DNA of 64,000 nt from assembly GCF_900111105.1 (NCBI RefSeq), contig NZ_FOGC01000011.1, positions 1-64,000 on the forward strand, read 5' to 3'. The translations under genes and the position numbers were made by a program. Numbering within the stretch: position 1 is the first letter of the stretch; every line of letters begins with the position of its first letter. The stretch is from Rosenbergiella nectarea (GTDB lineage Bacteria > Pseudomonadota > Gammaproteobacteria > Enterobacterales > Enterobacteriaceae). The notes under the pieces are model-generated. The model did not search any database. It was not told the DNA's origin and saw only the letters and a program-made list of their open reading frames with translations. This document shows positions 24,513-35,371 of this stretch, one piece after another.

Positions 24513-25700
24513 TTAATCAGCGATAAGCTCCAGACCTTGATAGATAAGGGTGACCGGTTGGCCTGATAACCACCGATGGACTAAGTACATCGCCTGCAAT
24601 ACCACCACTTCCTGTAGCCGGTGCGGCGCAGCCAACAGTGCATCGGAAATCACTGCCTGAAGAGTATATGTCTGCTGAGGCGTAGCCAAAATAAATCCGA
24701 TTTCACGACGATTGGCCAAGGGACTTATCGCGAGGAAAAGGGTTTGTGCTGCGGGCTTCTCGGACAAGGGTGCGGCCCAAGTCTCTAGGTCGATAATCTC
24801 TTCAGTTCCAGTGATCTGGGTGCCACCGAGCGCAACGCCGCCATTGGCCAATGTCCAATTGAGCAATCCGGCTGAAAACCCTTCATTTAACTGTAATCGA
24901 TAATGATGCTCGCTCAGCCAAGTTGCGATCTCTGCCGCGAAGCTTCCCTTTCCTTCGAAGAGCGTAAAATCGCTGACTCTGGCCTTAATAACTTGCCAAC
25001 AGGCTTCCATGTCAGCAAGTTGAGTTTGGTAACCGCTCAGTTTGATCTCCACGATAGGCGCTGCTGCACGATAGCCTAACGTTGCCTCGGCGGGCAGGCT
25101 GATATCTGCCAATAACGCGGCAATAAAACTTTCTCCACGACCAAAAGTGGTCAACCTTAAGCAGGATAATTTCTCCGGCAGGGGAAAGTATTGGGCAAGC
25201 CTTGGTAATACCTGCTCAGTGATCATTAATTTGAATTCAGCCGGCGGTCCTGGCGTAAAAAAGATCTGGCAATCATTAAGCTCAAGGCGAAAACCACAAG
25301 CAGTCCCGTTACCGTTCGGCAGCATTTCTGCCGTATCAGGGTTATCGGCTTGTTTAAGGTTAATGGCTGCCATCTCCCTTCCCCGACGTTCAAAGAAGGC
25401 CTTCAGTTCTCTCAACCACTCAGCATTACGGACTAAGCCGACGCCTGCTGCCTGTGCCGCGGCTTGGGCAGTAAAATCATCGCTAGTGGGACCTAGTCCA
25501 CCATTAACGATTAATACGTCAGCGACTCGGCTGCGTTGTTGAAGTGTCTGCACCAGCGTCAGCAGACAATCTCCTGAGGTCGTGCGAAAGGTCATCGCGT
25601 AACCGGCTTCATAAAAAGTGTTAGCGAGCCAGACAGCATTGGTGTCGACGATTTCACCATGGAGTACTTCATCGCCAGTAGACAACATTTCGACCTTCAC
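24513..25700 (-). CDS. yfaY: CinA-like protein (YfaY family)
   Basis: 395 residues from GTG 25700, chosen because GAGG lies 8 nt upstream and the protein then begins VKVEMLSTGDEVLHG like E. coli YfaY. The N-terminal MoaB/MogA-like (COG1058) domain has LIVNGGLGPTSDDFTA (about 65-80), GTACGFRLEL and FFTPGPPAEFKLM, as in ADP-ribose and NMN-processing CinA proteins. The C-terminal half is a degenerate CinA domain without a clear deamidase active site. Function in this lineage is uncertain. It is convergent with yfaE across a 16-bp gap. Confidence 0.9.
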   Translation of the reverse strand: MKVEMLSTGDEVLHGEIVDTNAVWLANTFYEAGYAMTFRTTSGDCLLTLVQTLQQRSRVADVLIVNGGLGPTSDDFTAQAAAQAAGVGLVRNAEWLRELKAFFERRGREMAAINLKQADNPDTAEMLPNGNGTACGFRLELNDCQIFFTPGPPAEFKLMITEQVLPRLAQYFPLPEKLSCLRLTTFGRGESFIAALLADISLPAEATLGYRAAAPIVEIKLSGYQTQLADMEACWQVIKARVSDFTLFEGKGSFAAEIATWLSEHHYRLQLNEGFSAGLLNWTLANGGVALGGTQITGTEEIIDLETWAAPLSEKPAAQTLFLAISPLANRREIGFILATPQQTYTLQAVISDALLAAPHRLQEVVVLQAMYLVHRWLSGQPVTLIYQGLELIAD

Positions 25701-25719
25701 AGAGACGACCTCATTTTCG

Positions 25720-26025
25720 TTAACGTTTAGTCGAAACAATACCGCAAATCATCCCTGCTGCCCATCCTAATGCGAGCGTGCGCCATGGACATTCGGTCAC
25801 GAATTGATTGACACAACGCGCCCGGCGGCGACTTCTTGCGATTAGCCCTTCTTTATTGGCCTCGAGCGATTCTCGGGCGTGGTCGAGCGCTTGTTCAGCT
25901 TTGGCTTTTACTCCTAGATAGTAGGTGTCGGTTAGGTCGACTTCCGCTGCCAGTAACGCCTCAACACTCTCCGCTAACGCGGATAATTGCTGCTGTAGTT
26001 GCTCCTGCTGCTGTTTCTTAGACAT
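25720..26025 (-). CDS. ElaB/YqjD/DUF883 family membrane-anchored protein
   Basis: 101 residues. A Gln-rich helical N-terminus (KKQQQEQLQQQLSALAE), a central helix, a basic stretch ARSRRRARC, and a C-terminal single membrane anchor ending ALGWAAGMICGIVSTKR, preceded by the typical PWRTL. Members are C-tail-anchored inner-membrane proteins that in E. coli can bind ribosomes in stationary phase. Its stop lies 20 bp upstream of the yfaY start, so the two may be co-transcribed. It contains a cysteine-bearing V-N-Q-F-V-T-E-C segment not usual in ElaB. Which paralogue (ElaB, YqjD, YgaM) it represents cannot be said. Confidence 0.8.
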   Translation of the reverse strand: MSKKQQQEQLQQQLSALAESVEALLAAEVDLTDTYYLGVKAKAEQALDHARESLEANKEGLIARSRRRARCVNQFVTECPWRTLALGWAAGMICGIVSTKR

Positions 26026-26279
26026 ACGCTCTCCTCATACGATTAAAGTCAGTGGGTAACAGTCGGCGTCATGCACGCTTTTCACTGATCAGTGCTACGC
26101 TTTATTAATCTTAGCATACGCTGCTTATCCCTTAATTTTATGCAAGAATATCGGCGGACAAGATTACTCTGAAAAGCAGTAGTAAAACGAATTTTAAGCA
26201 CGCTATAGTATCTGAAAGTTATCCATCGCGGAGGAGAGCTTCCTCCATTCTTTCATAGCTCTAAGGAAATGTTTTCGGC

Positions 26280-27938
26280 ATGAATCGTAGAAAGTTTGTT
26301 AAAGCCTCAGTCGCATTATCCACCCTCGGTGGCCTTTCTGGGATCTCAGGATTGTTGTCAAATCAAGTGTGGGCAGCGGATGGGATTGCCGATGGCACAG
26401 CCAAAAAATTCAGCTTCGATAAGCTTAAAGCGCACGCCAAACAGATGGCCAGCAGCTCTTGGTCCGGTGCGCCAGGTGCCCTACCTGCGACCTTAGCCAA
26501 CCTAACACCACAGGCCTACAATAATATTCAATATGATGCCAAACACTCGTTATGGGCTAACGTACCGCATCGTAAGCTAGATGTTCAGTTCTTCCATGTT
26601 GGGATGGGCTTCAAGCGTCCAATCAGAATGTTTTCAATCGATACCGCCAGCCAAGATGCGCGGGAGATCCACTTTAGACCTGAGCTGTTTAATTATCATG
26701 ACGCTAATGTCGATGTAAAACAGCTACAGGGAAAAACTGACCTTGGCTTCGCAGGGTTTCGTGCGTTCAAAGCCCCAGAACTGGCACGTCGCGATATTGT
26801 CGCGTTCTTAGGCGCTAGCTATTTCCGTGCCGTGGATGACACCTTCCAATATGGCTTATCGGCACGCGGCGTTGCGGTAAATACCCTTACTCAACATGAA
26901 GAGTTCCCGGATTTCACGGCATTCTGGTTCGAAACGCCAAAAGCCGATGCCACCACTTTCGTGGTCTACGCTTTACTGGACGGCGCTAGCCTGACCGGTG
27001 CGTACAAATTTACTATAGCGTGCGAAGATAAACGCACTGTGATGAAGATTGAAAACAGCCTCTACGCACGCAAAGATATCGAACAACTGGGTATCGCGCC
27101 GATGACCAGTATGTTTAGCTGCGGGACCAACGAGCGCAGAATGTGTAATACCTACCACCCGCAAATCCACGACTCGGACCGCCTCGCGATGTGGACAGGT
27201 AAAGGCGAATGGATCTGCCGTCCGCTGAATAACCCACGTCAGTTATCGTTCAATGACTTTACTGATGAAAACCCGAAAGGCTTCGGGTTGCTACAACTCA
27301 ACCATGACTTCAATGATTATCAAGATGTCATCGGCTGGTACGACAAACGTCCAAGTCTGTGGGTAGAGCCGGTCGGAAGCTGGGGCAAAGGCGCCATTAA
27401 TCTTATGGAGATCCCAACAACGGGTGAAACGCTCGATAACGTTGTCTGTTTCTGGCAACCTGCTACGGCGCTCAAAGCGGGCAGCGAAGCGAGTTTCGCG
27501 TATAACCTCTACTGGAGTGCCCTACCACCGGTCGAGAGCAACTTATCTCGCGTTGTCGCCACGCGTACCGGTATGGGTGGATTCCCTGAAGGCTGGGCAC
27601 CTGGCGAACACTTCCCTGATACCTGGTGTCGTCGTTTTGCTGTCGACTTTACCGGTGCTGAGTTGAAAGACGCTGCACCGAAAGGGATTGAGCCTGTGAT
27701 CACCGTCTCTTCAGGAACCTTTAAACAGGTTGAAATTCTTTATGTCGAGCCAACGAATACTTATCGTATTCTGTTTGATTGGTATCCCAACAGCGATAGT
27801 ACAACGCCTGTTAACATGCGAATGTTCCTGCGTACTAAAGATCAAACGCTCTCTGAAACCTGGTTATATCAGTACTTCCCACCGGCGGCCGATCAACGTC
27901 AATACGTTGATGACCGTAAGATGACTGCTGGAAACTAA
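26280..27938 (+). CDS. opgD: Glucan biosynthesis protein OpgD (MdoD), Tat-exported
   Basis: 552 residues (E. coli 551). Periplasmic enzyme that shapes the backbone of osmoregulated periplasmic glucans. The N-terminal Tat signal has the twin arginine RRKFVK and cleavage near VWA-ADG. The body matches the OpgG/OpgD fold: [54 protein letters not shown], and [12 protein letters not shown] with the conserved acidic residues of the glucanase-like cleft. In E. coli, opgD lies elsewhere, so its position after elaB-like and yfaY is lineage-specific. No opgG or opgH in the window. Confidence 0.95.
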   Translation: MNRRKFVKASVALSTLGGLSGISGLLSNQVWAADGIADGTAKKFSFDKLKAHAKQMASSSWSGAPGALPATLANLTPQAYNNIQYDAKHSLWANVPHRKLDVQFFHVGMGFKRPIRMFSIDTASQDAREIHFRPELFNYHDANVDVKQLQGKTDLGFAGFRAFKAPELARRDIVAFLGASYFRAVDDTFQYGLSARGVAVNTLTQHEEFPDFTAFWFETPKADATTFVVYALLDGASLTGAYKFTIACEDKRTVMKIENSLYARKDIEQLGIAPMTSMFSCGTNERRMCNTYHPQIHDSDRLAMWTGKGEWICRPLNNPRQLSFNDFTDENPKGFGLLQLNHDFNDYQDVIGWYDKRPSLWVEPVGSWGKGAINLMEIPTTGETLDNVVCFWQPATALKAGSEASFAYNLYWSALPPVESNLSRVVATRTGMGGFPEGWAPGEHFPDTWCRRFAVDFTGAELKDAAPKGIEPVITVSSGTFKQVEILYVEPTNTYRILFDWYPNSDSTTPVNMRMFLRTKDQTLSETWLYQYFPPAADQRQYVDDRKMTAGN

Positions 27939-27947
27939 TCCTCTGTT

Positions 27948-27972
27948 CCGAGCCGCTCTAGCGGCGACTCGG
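27948..27972. terminator. Hairpin after opgD
   Basis: CCGAG-CCGCT-CTAG-CGG-CGA-CTCGG, a GC-rich stem 10 bp after the opgD stop without a T-run. Likely a 3' stabilising or terminating hairpin. Confidence 0.45.
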
Positions 27973-28116
27973 AAAATACCGCTAACTTTTCGGCCCTACC
28001 TTATCGACCTTTGGTCTCCACAAGAATTAGCGATAGTAAAAGTAGACAAGCTTCGAAATCATCACCTATCATTACTTTATTCTCGCTTGATTCTTAACAT
28101 AAAAAAGGAAATCGCT

Positions 28117-28422
28117 ATGCGTAAGGCTAGTTTATTAATTATTGGAATGTTAGTGAGTGGTACCGCGATGGCAAACATGGCGGCTGGTCAATCAGAAGGT
28201 GAGCAAATTGCCGGCGTTTGCACCCATATCAAACTGAATGCACACGCTATCGCTGAAAGCGATGCCAACACCATGAATGTCGGCAATGAGGTGCGTTTAG
28301 CTTTTAACCATGTGTTAAAAAATAACCCGCAACTCGCGCAAAATCCGACTGATGCTAAAGTCGAACAATGCAAACAATTAGTCGGTCAATCGCTGCATCA
28401 CCTGAAAAGCAAATCTTTATAA
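28117..28422 (+). CDS. Small secreted protein with two cysteines, unknown function
   Basis: 101 residues from ATG 28117, chosen for the strong AAAAAAGGAA ribosome site; an upstream in-frame ATG would disrupt the signal. Signal peptide MRKASLLIIGMLVSGTAMA with an ANM cleavage zone, so the product is periplasmic or secreted, about 80 residues mature. Two cysteines (GVCTH and EQCKQ) could form one disulfide. The mature part is helical and not hydrophobic. No family recognised. It has its own terminator (28433-28461) and is convergent with a lipoprotein gene. Confidence 0.75.
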   Translation: MRKASLLIIGMLVSGTAMANMAAGQSEGEQIAGVCTHIKLNAHAIAESDANTMNVGNEVRLAFNHVLKNNPQLAQNPTDAKVEQCKQLVGQSLHHLKSKSL

Positions 28423-28432
28423 CAGTATTTAA

Positions 28433-28466
28433 GATAACAGTCCGAACCTTGGGCTGTTATCTCTTT
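28433..28466 (+). terminator. Terminator of the small secreted protein gene
   Basis: GATAACAG (28433-28440) pairs with CTGTTATC (28454-28461), with an inner CC/GG, followed by TCTTTCTC. It lies 10 bp after the stop. Confidence 0.65.
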
Positions 28467-28513
28467 CTCTCACGCTTAGGCTTTACCAAGATCATCGTCT
28501 ATCAACTAGGATG

Positions 28514-28882
28514 TCAAGGCTTACGAATATCCAGTCCTGCTTGAGGCCCACTTTGCTGTAAAATGTATTTCCCCTTCTCTTTATCGAAAACCCGCTCTTG
28601 TACTGAAGGCCTTGCAGTAGGCGTTATTGAAAAGTCGGAAGCTTCGCTTCGAACGGCGTTCTCAAGCGCATAACACCGCTCATTATTAATACGCGATCCA
28701 CGGCATTCCAATTCTGCATGAATTTTCAGCACCACGCTGCCATCGCCCTTGTAAGTGCCTAAACCACGACACAATTCATCATTCGTCCAGGTCGACAATT
28801 TTTCCTCGGTAATAGAGGAAGGGTTTGCACAACCGGTGACCGCTATAATCCCCAGCGGAAGGAGTAATTTTATAAATCTCAT
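28514..28882 (-). CDS. Small lipoprotein of unknown function
   Basis: 122 residues. Lipoprotein signal MRFIKLLLPLGIIAVTGCANP with the lipobox Cys at residue 18; Ala after Cys predicts outer-membrane sorting. The mature part contains three more Cys (ELCRG, ELECRG, ERCYA) in an arrangement WTNDELCRGLGTYKGDG reminiscent of small envelope lipoproteins of unknown role. No named family recognised. It lies just downstream of the nuo operon on the same strand, after a gap of about 155 bp, and probably has its own promoter. Confidence 0.75.
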   Translation of the reverse strand: MRFIKLLLPLGIIAVTGCANPSSITEEKLSTWTNDELCRGLGTYKGDGSVVLKIHAELECRGSRINNERCYALENAVRSEASDFSITPTARPSVQERVFDKEKGKYILQQSGPQAGLDIRKP

Positions 28883-29037
28883 CGTTCATCCTTGAAAAAG
28901 CCGTTATGGGCATAACTGTAAGAAAGATTTTTGCGAGCGTTGACGAGGTATTATAACACTAATGAGAGCTAGCGATCGGCGGGAGCTTGCACCTACTCAA
29001 CACGAGGTTTTTCGGTGCAAATAGAGTCTTAATAATC

Positions 29038-30495
29038 TTACAGCAGTGGCTGCGCCATCTGTACCAAGCTAATCAGCGGTTGAGGGTAGAAGCCCGCTAC
29101 AATAATCACTACGGCTGAGAACAGTACCACAATGCCGCCAGCGGTATACGCCCAATTATTGTTGGTATCACGACTACGCTGCTCTGGACCTTTTAAGAAC
29201 AGACTGACGGTAACCCGCAAGTAGTAATAGAGGCCGATTGCACTCCCTACCACCACCGCAGCGGTTAACCACCAAAGCTGAGCCTGTACACCATTCGCTA
29301 ACAGATAGAATTTACCGATAAAACCGAAAGTTGAAGGGATCCCTGCTAAAGAGAGCATCGAGACCGCCATCACACTGGCCAGCACAGGGCGCTGCCAGAA
29401 TAACCCACGGTAAGAGTAAAGCGAGTCCGTATCGCTACCATTCGCCGGTGAAGACATTAGGCTGATCACGCCGAAGGCAATGAGGCTACTGAACAGATAC
29501 CCGATCAGATAAACCCCAGTCGCTTCCAAAGAAAGTTGATGAGATGGCGTAGCAATCAAGGCAATCAATAAATAACCAAGGTGGGCAATCGACGAATAGC
29601 CCATCAATCGCTTGATATTGCTTTGAGAGAGCGCCATCAAGTTACCCACTAACATAGACGCTAAGGCGATAACAATGAGTACCACACGAATCGACTCATT
29701 ATCGGCGACCGGGATGGAGACAAATAAGCGAATCAGTACCGCAAAAATTCCAATTTTACTGGCTGTGGCAAGAAAGGCTGAAACCGGTGCGGGTGCGCCT
29801 TGGTAAACATCGGGGGTCCACAAGTGGAAAGGCACCAAGGACAATTTAAAGCCAAGACCGATAATCAACAGACCAAAACCCGTAATCAATAGCGATTGCT
29901 CGACCACGCCATCCGTCAGTGCCTTCGCTAAGGCTGGGAAACCAAGACTGCCGCTTGCCGCATAAATCAGTGCAATACCGAACAGCATAAATGACGAGGC
30001 CGCCGCAGACAGGATCATGTACTTAAGCGCCGCTTCCAGAGAACGTTTTTGTTGGAAGGCATAACCGACCAGGCCAAATAGCGGCAGCGACAGCAACTCT
30101 ACCCCAATAAACAGTGAAGCAAAGTGATCCGCATACGCTAAGACTATCCCACCAAGGCCCGCGATCAGGACGAGTAGATAAAATTCATCTTTGTGGTCCG
30201 TATAGCGCTCCAACCAACGGTAAGCAAACGTACAAGTGGCGAGGCTCGCTAAAATCACTAGACCGCTATAGAAAAAAGCGTAATGGTCTGCTCTTAATAA
30301 ATCCGTCACCGTTGTAACAGGTTGATGCGCAGGGATCCAGAGGGAGAATAGCGCAAGGTTAAGCCCAATCACCGTCAGCGTAGCGTTTAGAAAATGATTG
30401 CGACGCCAAGCAATGGATAGCATCACGACTACCACAGTTAATCCAACGATTAACATCGGCAGCAGTGAGATCAATTGTTGAGAAGTTATTGTCAT
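29038..30495 (-). CDS. nuoN: NADH-quinone oxidoreductase subunit N
   Basis: 485 residues, identical in length to E. coli. One of three antiporter-like proton-pumping subunits in the membrane arm of complex I, with about 14 helices. The charged half-channel residues expected of the family are visible, for example the Glu in [14 protein letters not shown] (about 126-140) and the Lys in [20 protein letters not shown] (about 214-233). Last gene of the operon, 6 bp after nuoM. Confidence 0.98.
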   Translation of the reverse strand: MTITSQQLISLLPMLIVGLTVVVVMLSIAWRRNHFLNATLTVIGLNLALFSLWIPAHQPVTTVTDLLRADHYAFFYSGLVILASLATCTFAYRWLERYTDHKDEFYLLVLIAGLGGIVLAYADHFASLFIGVELLSLPLFGLVGYAFQQKRSLEAALKYMILSAAASSFMLFGIALIYAASGSLGFPALAKALTDGVVEQSLLITGFGLLIIGLGFKLSLVPFHLWTPDVYQGAPAPVSAFLATASKIGIFAVLIRLFVSIPVADNESIRVVLIVIALASMLVGNLMALSQSNIKRLMGYSSIAHLGYLLIALIATPSHQLSLEATGVYLIGYLFSSLIAFGVISLMSSPANGSDTDSLYSYRGLFWQRPVLASVMAVSMLSLAGIPSTFGFIGKFYLLANGVQAQLWWLTAAVVVGSAIGLYYYLRVTVSLFLKGPEQRSRDTNNNWAYTAGGIVVLFSAVVIIVAGFYPQPLISLVQMAQPLL

Positions 30496-30501
30496 GGCGG
30501 A

Positions 30502-32022
30502 TTACTGCCTTGTCATTGTAAGTGAAGCGTTAAACCAGTGCTGAATGGCACCCATGGTTGACGAAGACGTATCGAGAATCGGTTGCGGGAAAATCCCCAG
30601 TAACACGACCAATACGACTAGGATCAGGATCATGGTGAATTCGCGTGCATTCATTGCCGCCAGCGGTGTCTCGGACTTTGGCGCGCCGTAAAAGGCGCGC
30701 TGCATCATGATTAATGAGTAAACCGAGGCAAACACTAGGCCAAAGGTCGCAATCACGATAATCACTGGCACCACTTGGAAACTGCCGGTTAAGATCATAA
30801 ATTCACCGGCGAAATTACCCGTGCCTGGCATACCGAGATTGGCCACGGCGAAAAACAGCGACATCGCGGGGATCCATTTAATACGCGCCCACAATCCCCC
30901 CATCTGACGCATATCGCGCGTGTGCAGACGCTCATACAGTTGTCCACAGAGAATAAACAGCGCCGCCGAAGATAGGCCGTGTGCAATCATCTGAACGACC
31001 GCGCCCTGGTAGGCAAGTTGGCTGCCGGTAAAAATAGCGATAACGACGAAGCCCATATGCGAAATCGAGCTATAGGCAATCAGACGCTTGATATCGGTTT
31101 GGGTGAAAGCCATCCACGCACCATAAAAGATGCCGACCAAGCCGAGTCCCATCGCAATGGGGGCAAACTCTGCCGAGGCTTGCGGGAACAGTGGCAGGCT
31201 AAAACGCAACAACCCATAGGCCGCAGTTTTTAACAAAATACCCGCCAAATCGACTGAACCGGCTGTCGGTGCTTGGCTGTGTGCATCCGGTAACCATCCA
31301 TGCAGCGGAACGATCGGCATTTTCACCGCGAAGGCAATAAAGAAGCCTAGCATCAGTAAATACTGAACATTGTGCGACATCGGCGTGTTTAACAGTTGCT
31401 CATACGCAAAGGTCCAGACCCCGGTTGCCGAATAATGCGTGAACACTAACCCGAGGATCGCAATCAACATCACAAGACCCGATGCTTGGGTATAAATAAA
31501 GAACTTAGTCGCAGCCGAAATGCGTGTCTTCCCGTCAGAGGCTTTATGTCCCCATAAGGTAATCAGGAAGTACATCGGCACCAGCATCAGTTCCCAGAAG
31601 AAGAAGAAGAGGAACATATCCAGGGAGAGGAACACTCCCATCACGCCACCTAAAATCCACATTAGGTTTAAGTAGAAAAAGCCTTGGCGCTTCTGGATCT
31701 CTTGCCAGGAACACAGTACTGCCATCAAACCGAGCAGTGCAGTGAGCACTACCATTAATAGCGATAAGCCATCGATGGCGAGATGGAAAGTAATCCCAAA
31801 ACGTGGGATCCACGCCGCAGTAAACGAAGACTGCCAGTGATCAACGCCAGCCGTCTGAGTGAATGAAAACCCACCTTGCGACCAAAGTTGCAAAGCGAGT
31901 GCTAGCGTTAGCCCCATTGTGACAAGCGCAATCCAGCGCGGTACTTTAACGCCTAAGCGTTCAGCCAGCCAGCAGAGTAAGCCGCCAACGAAGGGGAGGA
32001 TAATTAGCCAAGGTAGTAACAC
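30502..32022 (-). CDS. nuoM: NADH-quinone oxidoreductase subunit M
   Basis: 506 residues (E. coli 509). Antiporter-like proton-pumping subunit. Key residues are the Glu in FFWELMLVPMYFLI (about 141-155), the Lys in FAVKMPIVPLHGWLPDAHSQAPT (about 231-252) and the QTDIKRLIAYSSISHMGFV segment (about 308-326). A 99-bp gap separates it from nuoL. Confidence 0.98.
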   Translation of the reverse strand: MLLPWLIILPFVGGLLCWLAERLGVKVPRWIALVTMGLTLALALQLWSQGGFSFTQTAGVDHWQSSFTAAWIPRFGITFHLAIDGLSLLMVVLTALLGLMAVLCSWQEIQKRQGFFYLNLMWILGGVMGVFLSLDMFLFFFFWELMLVPMYFLITLWGHKASDGKTRISAATKFFIYTQASGLVMLIAILGLVFTHYSATGVWTFAYEQLLNTPMSHNVQYLLMLGFFIAFAVKMPIVPLHGWLPDAHSQAPTAGSVDLAGILLKTAAYGLLRFSLPLFPQASAEFAPIAMGLGLVGIFYGAWMAFTQTDIKRLIAYSSISHMGFVVIAIFTGSQLAYQGAVVQMIAHGLSSAALFILCGQLYERLHTRDMRQMGGLWARIKWIPAMSLFFAVANLGMPGTGNFAGEFMILTGSFQVVPVIIVIATFGLVFASVYSLIMMQRAFYGAPKSETPLAAMNAREFTMILILVVLVVLLGIFPQPILDTSSSTMGAIQHWFNASLTMTRQ

Positions 32023-32121
32023 GGCGTAGAGTTCCCTTTTTTAGTGATTTTGAGTCACATTGCTCAAAAAATTTACGCTTGGAGGTAAAGGCGACCATTA
32101 ATTCGCCCTTACCTACGCACC

Positions 32122-33957
32122 CTAGATCACCAGCAGTAACGCTAGCACAACCACTGCACCGATACCCATTGACGCCAAGTACCAACGCAGATAACCATTT
32201 TCACCGACCACTAATCCACGATTAAACAGACGGGAGAACACAGCAAAGAGATTCATCAACGCATTAAGCGGATCGGACTTCAGTAACCAGCCTACTGCTT
32301 TAAATGTCTTCACAAACAGTAGGTCGTAGAGCCAATCGAATCCCCATGCCGCAAACCACCACGTCGACAGGAAGCGTCCTGGTCCACTCGCGGCCACGGC
32401 ATTGACTAAGCGGCGCTTTCCTAACCATAACGCTGCCGCAATCAGAATACCGATAATGGCTACGCTACCCGACACCATCTCAAGCATCTCTTTTCCTTCA
32501 GAGGAGAAATGATTCTCTGGCAACACCCCCGCTAACGGCGGCGTAATCATGGCCCCCACGAAGGTCGATAACACCAATAGCACCAGCAGCGGCAGGTGGT
32601 GAGTAATCCCTTTACCAGCGTGTGCCTTGATCTTCTCTTCGCCATGGAAAACGATAAAAATCATGCGGAAGGTATAGATTGAGGTTAAGAACGCCCCGAC
32701 TAAACCAGCAATCATTAATCCTTGATGACCATTGGCCAGTGCACCAAACAGAATTTCATCTTTACTGTAGAAACCTGCGGTAATAATCGGTAACGCCGAC
32801 AGCGCCGCGCCGCCCACCAAGAAACAGATATAAACCAGTGGAATGGATTTACGTAACCCGCCCATTTTGAAGATATTCTGCTCATGGTGACAAGCCAAAA
32901 TGACCGAACCTGAGGAGAGGAAGAGCAATGCTTTGAAGAAGGCGTGCGTCATTAGGTGGAAAATAGCAGCATCCCACGCTTGGACACCCAGTGCCAAAAA
33001 CATGTAGCCGATTTGGCTCATGGTTGAGTAGGCTAATACCCGCTTGATATCGGTTTGTACCAGTGCCGCAAAACCTGCCAGGACTAGGGTGACTGCACCG
33101 ACGATCCCCACCAAATGCAGGACTTCAGGAGTGAGCAGGAATAAACCATGAGTACGGGCGATAAGATAAACCCCTGCCGTTACCATGGTTGCGGCGTGGA
33201 TCAGCGCGGAAACAGGCGTTGGACCAGCCATCGCATCCGCTAACCATGTTTGCAAGGGAAGTTGCGCCGATTTACCGACGGCTCCCCCTAATAACATCAA
33301 GGTCGCCCACTGCAACATATGATTATCTGCAGCGAAATGTTGTGGTGCGAGTTCCACCACTTCACGGAAGTTTAACGTTCCTAATTCGTTATAAACGATA
33401 AACAAGGCGAAAGCTAAGAACACATCCCCGACACGGGTGATGATAAAAGCTTTCATCGCCGCTTTACCGTTATCAGGATTGGTATAGTAGAAACCAATTA
33501 ATAGATAGGAGCATAGCCCTACCCCTTCCCAACCCAGATACATCAACATTAGGTTATCGGCGAGTACCAACACCACCATGCTGGCAATAAACAGGTTGGT
33601 ATAAGCGAAGAAACGCGAATACCCCTCTTCACCGCGCATGTACCAGGAAGCGAACATATGAATGAAGAAGCCCACCCCGGTGACCACCGATAGCATGGTC
33701 ATTGACAGACCATCTAGCGTGAAGCGCACGGGAATGTTGAACGGTGGTACGCTCATCCAAGTCCACAGCGTTTGTTCAAATACGGCGCGCCCGTGAGCGA
33801 AGAAGTCCATCCCAACATAAAGCGTCGTTAACGCAGCGAGTCCAATCGAACCGATTCCCACTGTCGCAGAGAGATTTTCACTCCAACGGCCACGTGAGAA
33901 GGCCAATAAGACGAAGCCAATTAAGGGAAAAAGGACGGTTAAATAGAGTAAGTTCAT
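32122..33957 (-). CDS. nuoL: NADH-quinone oxidoreductase subunit L
   Basis: 611 residues (E. coli 613). The distal antiporter-like subunit with the long lateral helix HL along the membrane arm. Seen are [17 protein letters not shown] with the conserved Glu (about 140-156), the Lys in [35 protein letters not shown] (about 226-260), and [19 protein letters not shown]. The start ATG overlaps the nuoK stop by 4 bp. Confidence 0.98.
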   Translation of the reverse strand: MNLLYLTVLFPLIGFVLLAFSRGRWSENLSATVGIGSIGLAALTTLYVGMDFFAHGRAVFEQTLWTWMSVPPFNIPVRFTLDGLSMTMLSVVTGVGFFIHMFASWYMRGEEGYSRFFAYTNLFIASMVVLVLADNLMLMYLGWEGVGLCSYLLIGFYYTNPDNGKAAMKAFIITRVGDVFLAFALFIVYNELGTLNFREVVELAPQHFAADNHMLQWATLMLLGGAVGKSAQLPLQTWLADAMAGPTPVSALIHAATMVTAGVYLIARTHGLFLLTPEVLHLVGIVGAVTLVLAGFAALVQTDIKRVLAYSTMSQIGYMFLALGVQAWDAAIFHLMTHAFFKALLFLSSGSVILACHHEQNIFKMGGLRKSIPLVYICFLVGGAALSALPIITAGFYSKDEILFGALANGHQGLMIAGLVGAFLTSIYTFRMIFIVFHGEEKIKAHAGKGITHHLPLLVLLVLSTFVGAMITPPLAGVLPENHFSSEGKEMLEMVSGSVAIIGILIAAALWLGKRRLVNAVAASGPGRFLSTWWFAAWGFDWLYDLLFVKTFKAVGWLLKSDPLNALMNLFAVFSRLFNRGLVVGENGYLRWYLASMGIGAVVVLALLLVI

Positions 33958-34256
33958 CCGCGCATCTCGCTCACTGAGTCAATGTTGAGTGTCTGACGAC
34001 GGCGATGGAGTTGGAGTAATAAGGCTAGGCCAATACTTGCTTCCGCCGCAGCTAAACTGATGGCCAAAATATACATCACTTGCCCATCCGCTTGTCCCCA
34101 ATAGCTTCCTGCCACCACCAATGCTAAGGCTGCCGCATTGATCATGATCTCAAGTCCAATCAGCATAAACAGCAAATTGCGACGTAGGATAATTGAGGTA
34201 AACCCCATGACGAACAAAATCGCCGCCAGAATTAAGCCATGTTGTAACGGGATCAT
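33954..34256 (-). CDS. nuoK: NADH-quinone oxidoreductase subunit K
   Basis: 100 residues, three membrane helices, MrpC-like. Buried Glu residues of the proton path are in [17 protein letters not shown] (Glu36 type) and [17 protein letters not shown] (Glu72 type). It overlaps nuoJ and nuoL by 4 bp each, so translation is coupled. Confidence 0.98.
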   Translation of the reverse strand: MIPLQHGLILAAILFVMGFTSIILRRNLLFMLIGLEIMINAAALALVVAGSYWGQADGQVMYILAISLAAAEASIGLALLLQLHRRRQTLNIDSVSEMRG

Positions 34257-34807
34257 GAACGGTTCTCCTTCTCGTTATCCGCCCGATCATCTTCGCGGTT
34301 AGCTAATACTTCACCCCGGCGCTCTTCGCGACCCATGTGATACGCCACCACGACACCGGCCAGTAATAACATCGACGCTAGTTCAACCGCCAACACATAA
34401 GGGCCGAATAAGCTGATACCCACTTCTTTTGCCGCAATCACCGTTCCATCGATACCTTGATCGTTAATGGTCAGAATCGATCTGACGATAACCACTAGTA
34501 GCAACAGAGCAATGGCACCCGGCCCAATCCATAAAGAAGGCTTCAGCCACTCCTGTTCTTGTTGCACAGTACTCTTACCTAAGTTGAGCATCATCACAAC
34601 GAAGACAAACAGCACCATGATGGCACCGGCATAGACAATAATTTCTAATGCACCGGCAAAGTAAGCCCCAAGTGAGAAGAACACGCCAGCAATGGCTAAT
34701 AGCGACACGATCAGGTAAAGCAACGCATGAATCGGGTTGCTATGTGTAATGACGCGTAGCGTTGCAAGAATGGCAATAATGCCGCAAAGATAAAACGCAA
34801 ATTCCAT
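34253..34807 (-). CDS. nuoJ: NADH-quinone oxidoreductase subunit J
   Basis: 184 residues, as in E. coli. Five membrane helices; the flexible helix 3 with the pi-bulge is in [26 protein letters not shown] (about 49-74). It sits at the joint between the quinone-proximal part and the pumps of complex I. Confidence 0.98.
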   Translation of the reverse strand: MEFAFYLCGIIAILATLRVITHSNPIHALLYLIVSLLAIAGVFFSLGAYFAGALEIIVYAGAIMVLFVFVVMMLNLGKSTVQQEQEWLKPSLWIGPGAIALLLLVVIVRSILTINDQGIDGTVIAAKEVGISLFGPYVLAVELASMLLLAGVVVAYHMGREERRGEVLANREDDRADNEKENRS

Positions 34808-34817
34808 GCCCGACTCC

Positions 34818-35360
34818 TTAGGGTAATAAGCCTTTCACATCGATAGGTTTGGCTTCGTTTTCTGCAGAGCCCTTCTCTTTACCGTCAATCGCCATGCCTG
34901 CCATGCGATAGAAGTTATATTCAGGATATTTACCGGGACCTGAAATTAATAAATCTTCTTTTTCGTAGACAAGATCTTGGCGTTTAAACTCCCCTAGCTC
35001 GAAATCGGGCGTCAATTGAATCGCTGTCGTAGGACAGGCTTCTTCACAAAGGCCACAGAAAATACAGCGAGAAAAGTTAATACGAAAGAACTCGGGATAC
35101 CAACGGCCATCATCCATCTCCGCTTTTTGCAGCGAAATGCAGCCTACCGGACAGGCAACCGCGCATAAGTTACAGGCGACACAACGTTCTTCACCATCAG
35201 GATCGCGCGTTAGCACGATCCGTCCACGATAGCGTGGCGGTAAATAGACCGGCTCTTCCGGGTACATCTGTGTCTCACGCTTGGCGAAGGCATGCATCCC
35301 AATCATCCAAATACTTCGGACTTGGGTTCCAAAACCCACCACTATATCTTTTATTTTCAT
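34818..35360 (-). CDS. nuoI: NADH-quinone oxidoreductase subunit I
   Basis: 180 residues, as in E. coli. Ferredoxin-like subunit with two 4Fe-4S clusters (N6a and N6b), shown by [15 protein letters not shown] (about 60-74) and [15 protein letters not shown] (about 99-113). It passes electrons to NuoB. The N-terminal amphipathic segment rests on the membrane. Confidence 0.99.
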   Translation of the reverse strand: MKIKDIVVGFGTQVRSIWMIGMHAFAKRETQMYPEEPVYLPPRYRGRIVLTRDPDGEERCVACNLCAVACPVGCISLQKAEMDDGRWYPEFFRINFSRCIFCGLCEEACPTTAIQLTPDFELGEFKRQDLVYEKEDLLISGPGKYPEYNFYRMAGMAIDGKEKGSAENEAKPIDVKGLLP

Positions 35361-35371
35361 GGTGTTATTCC

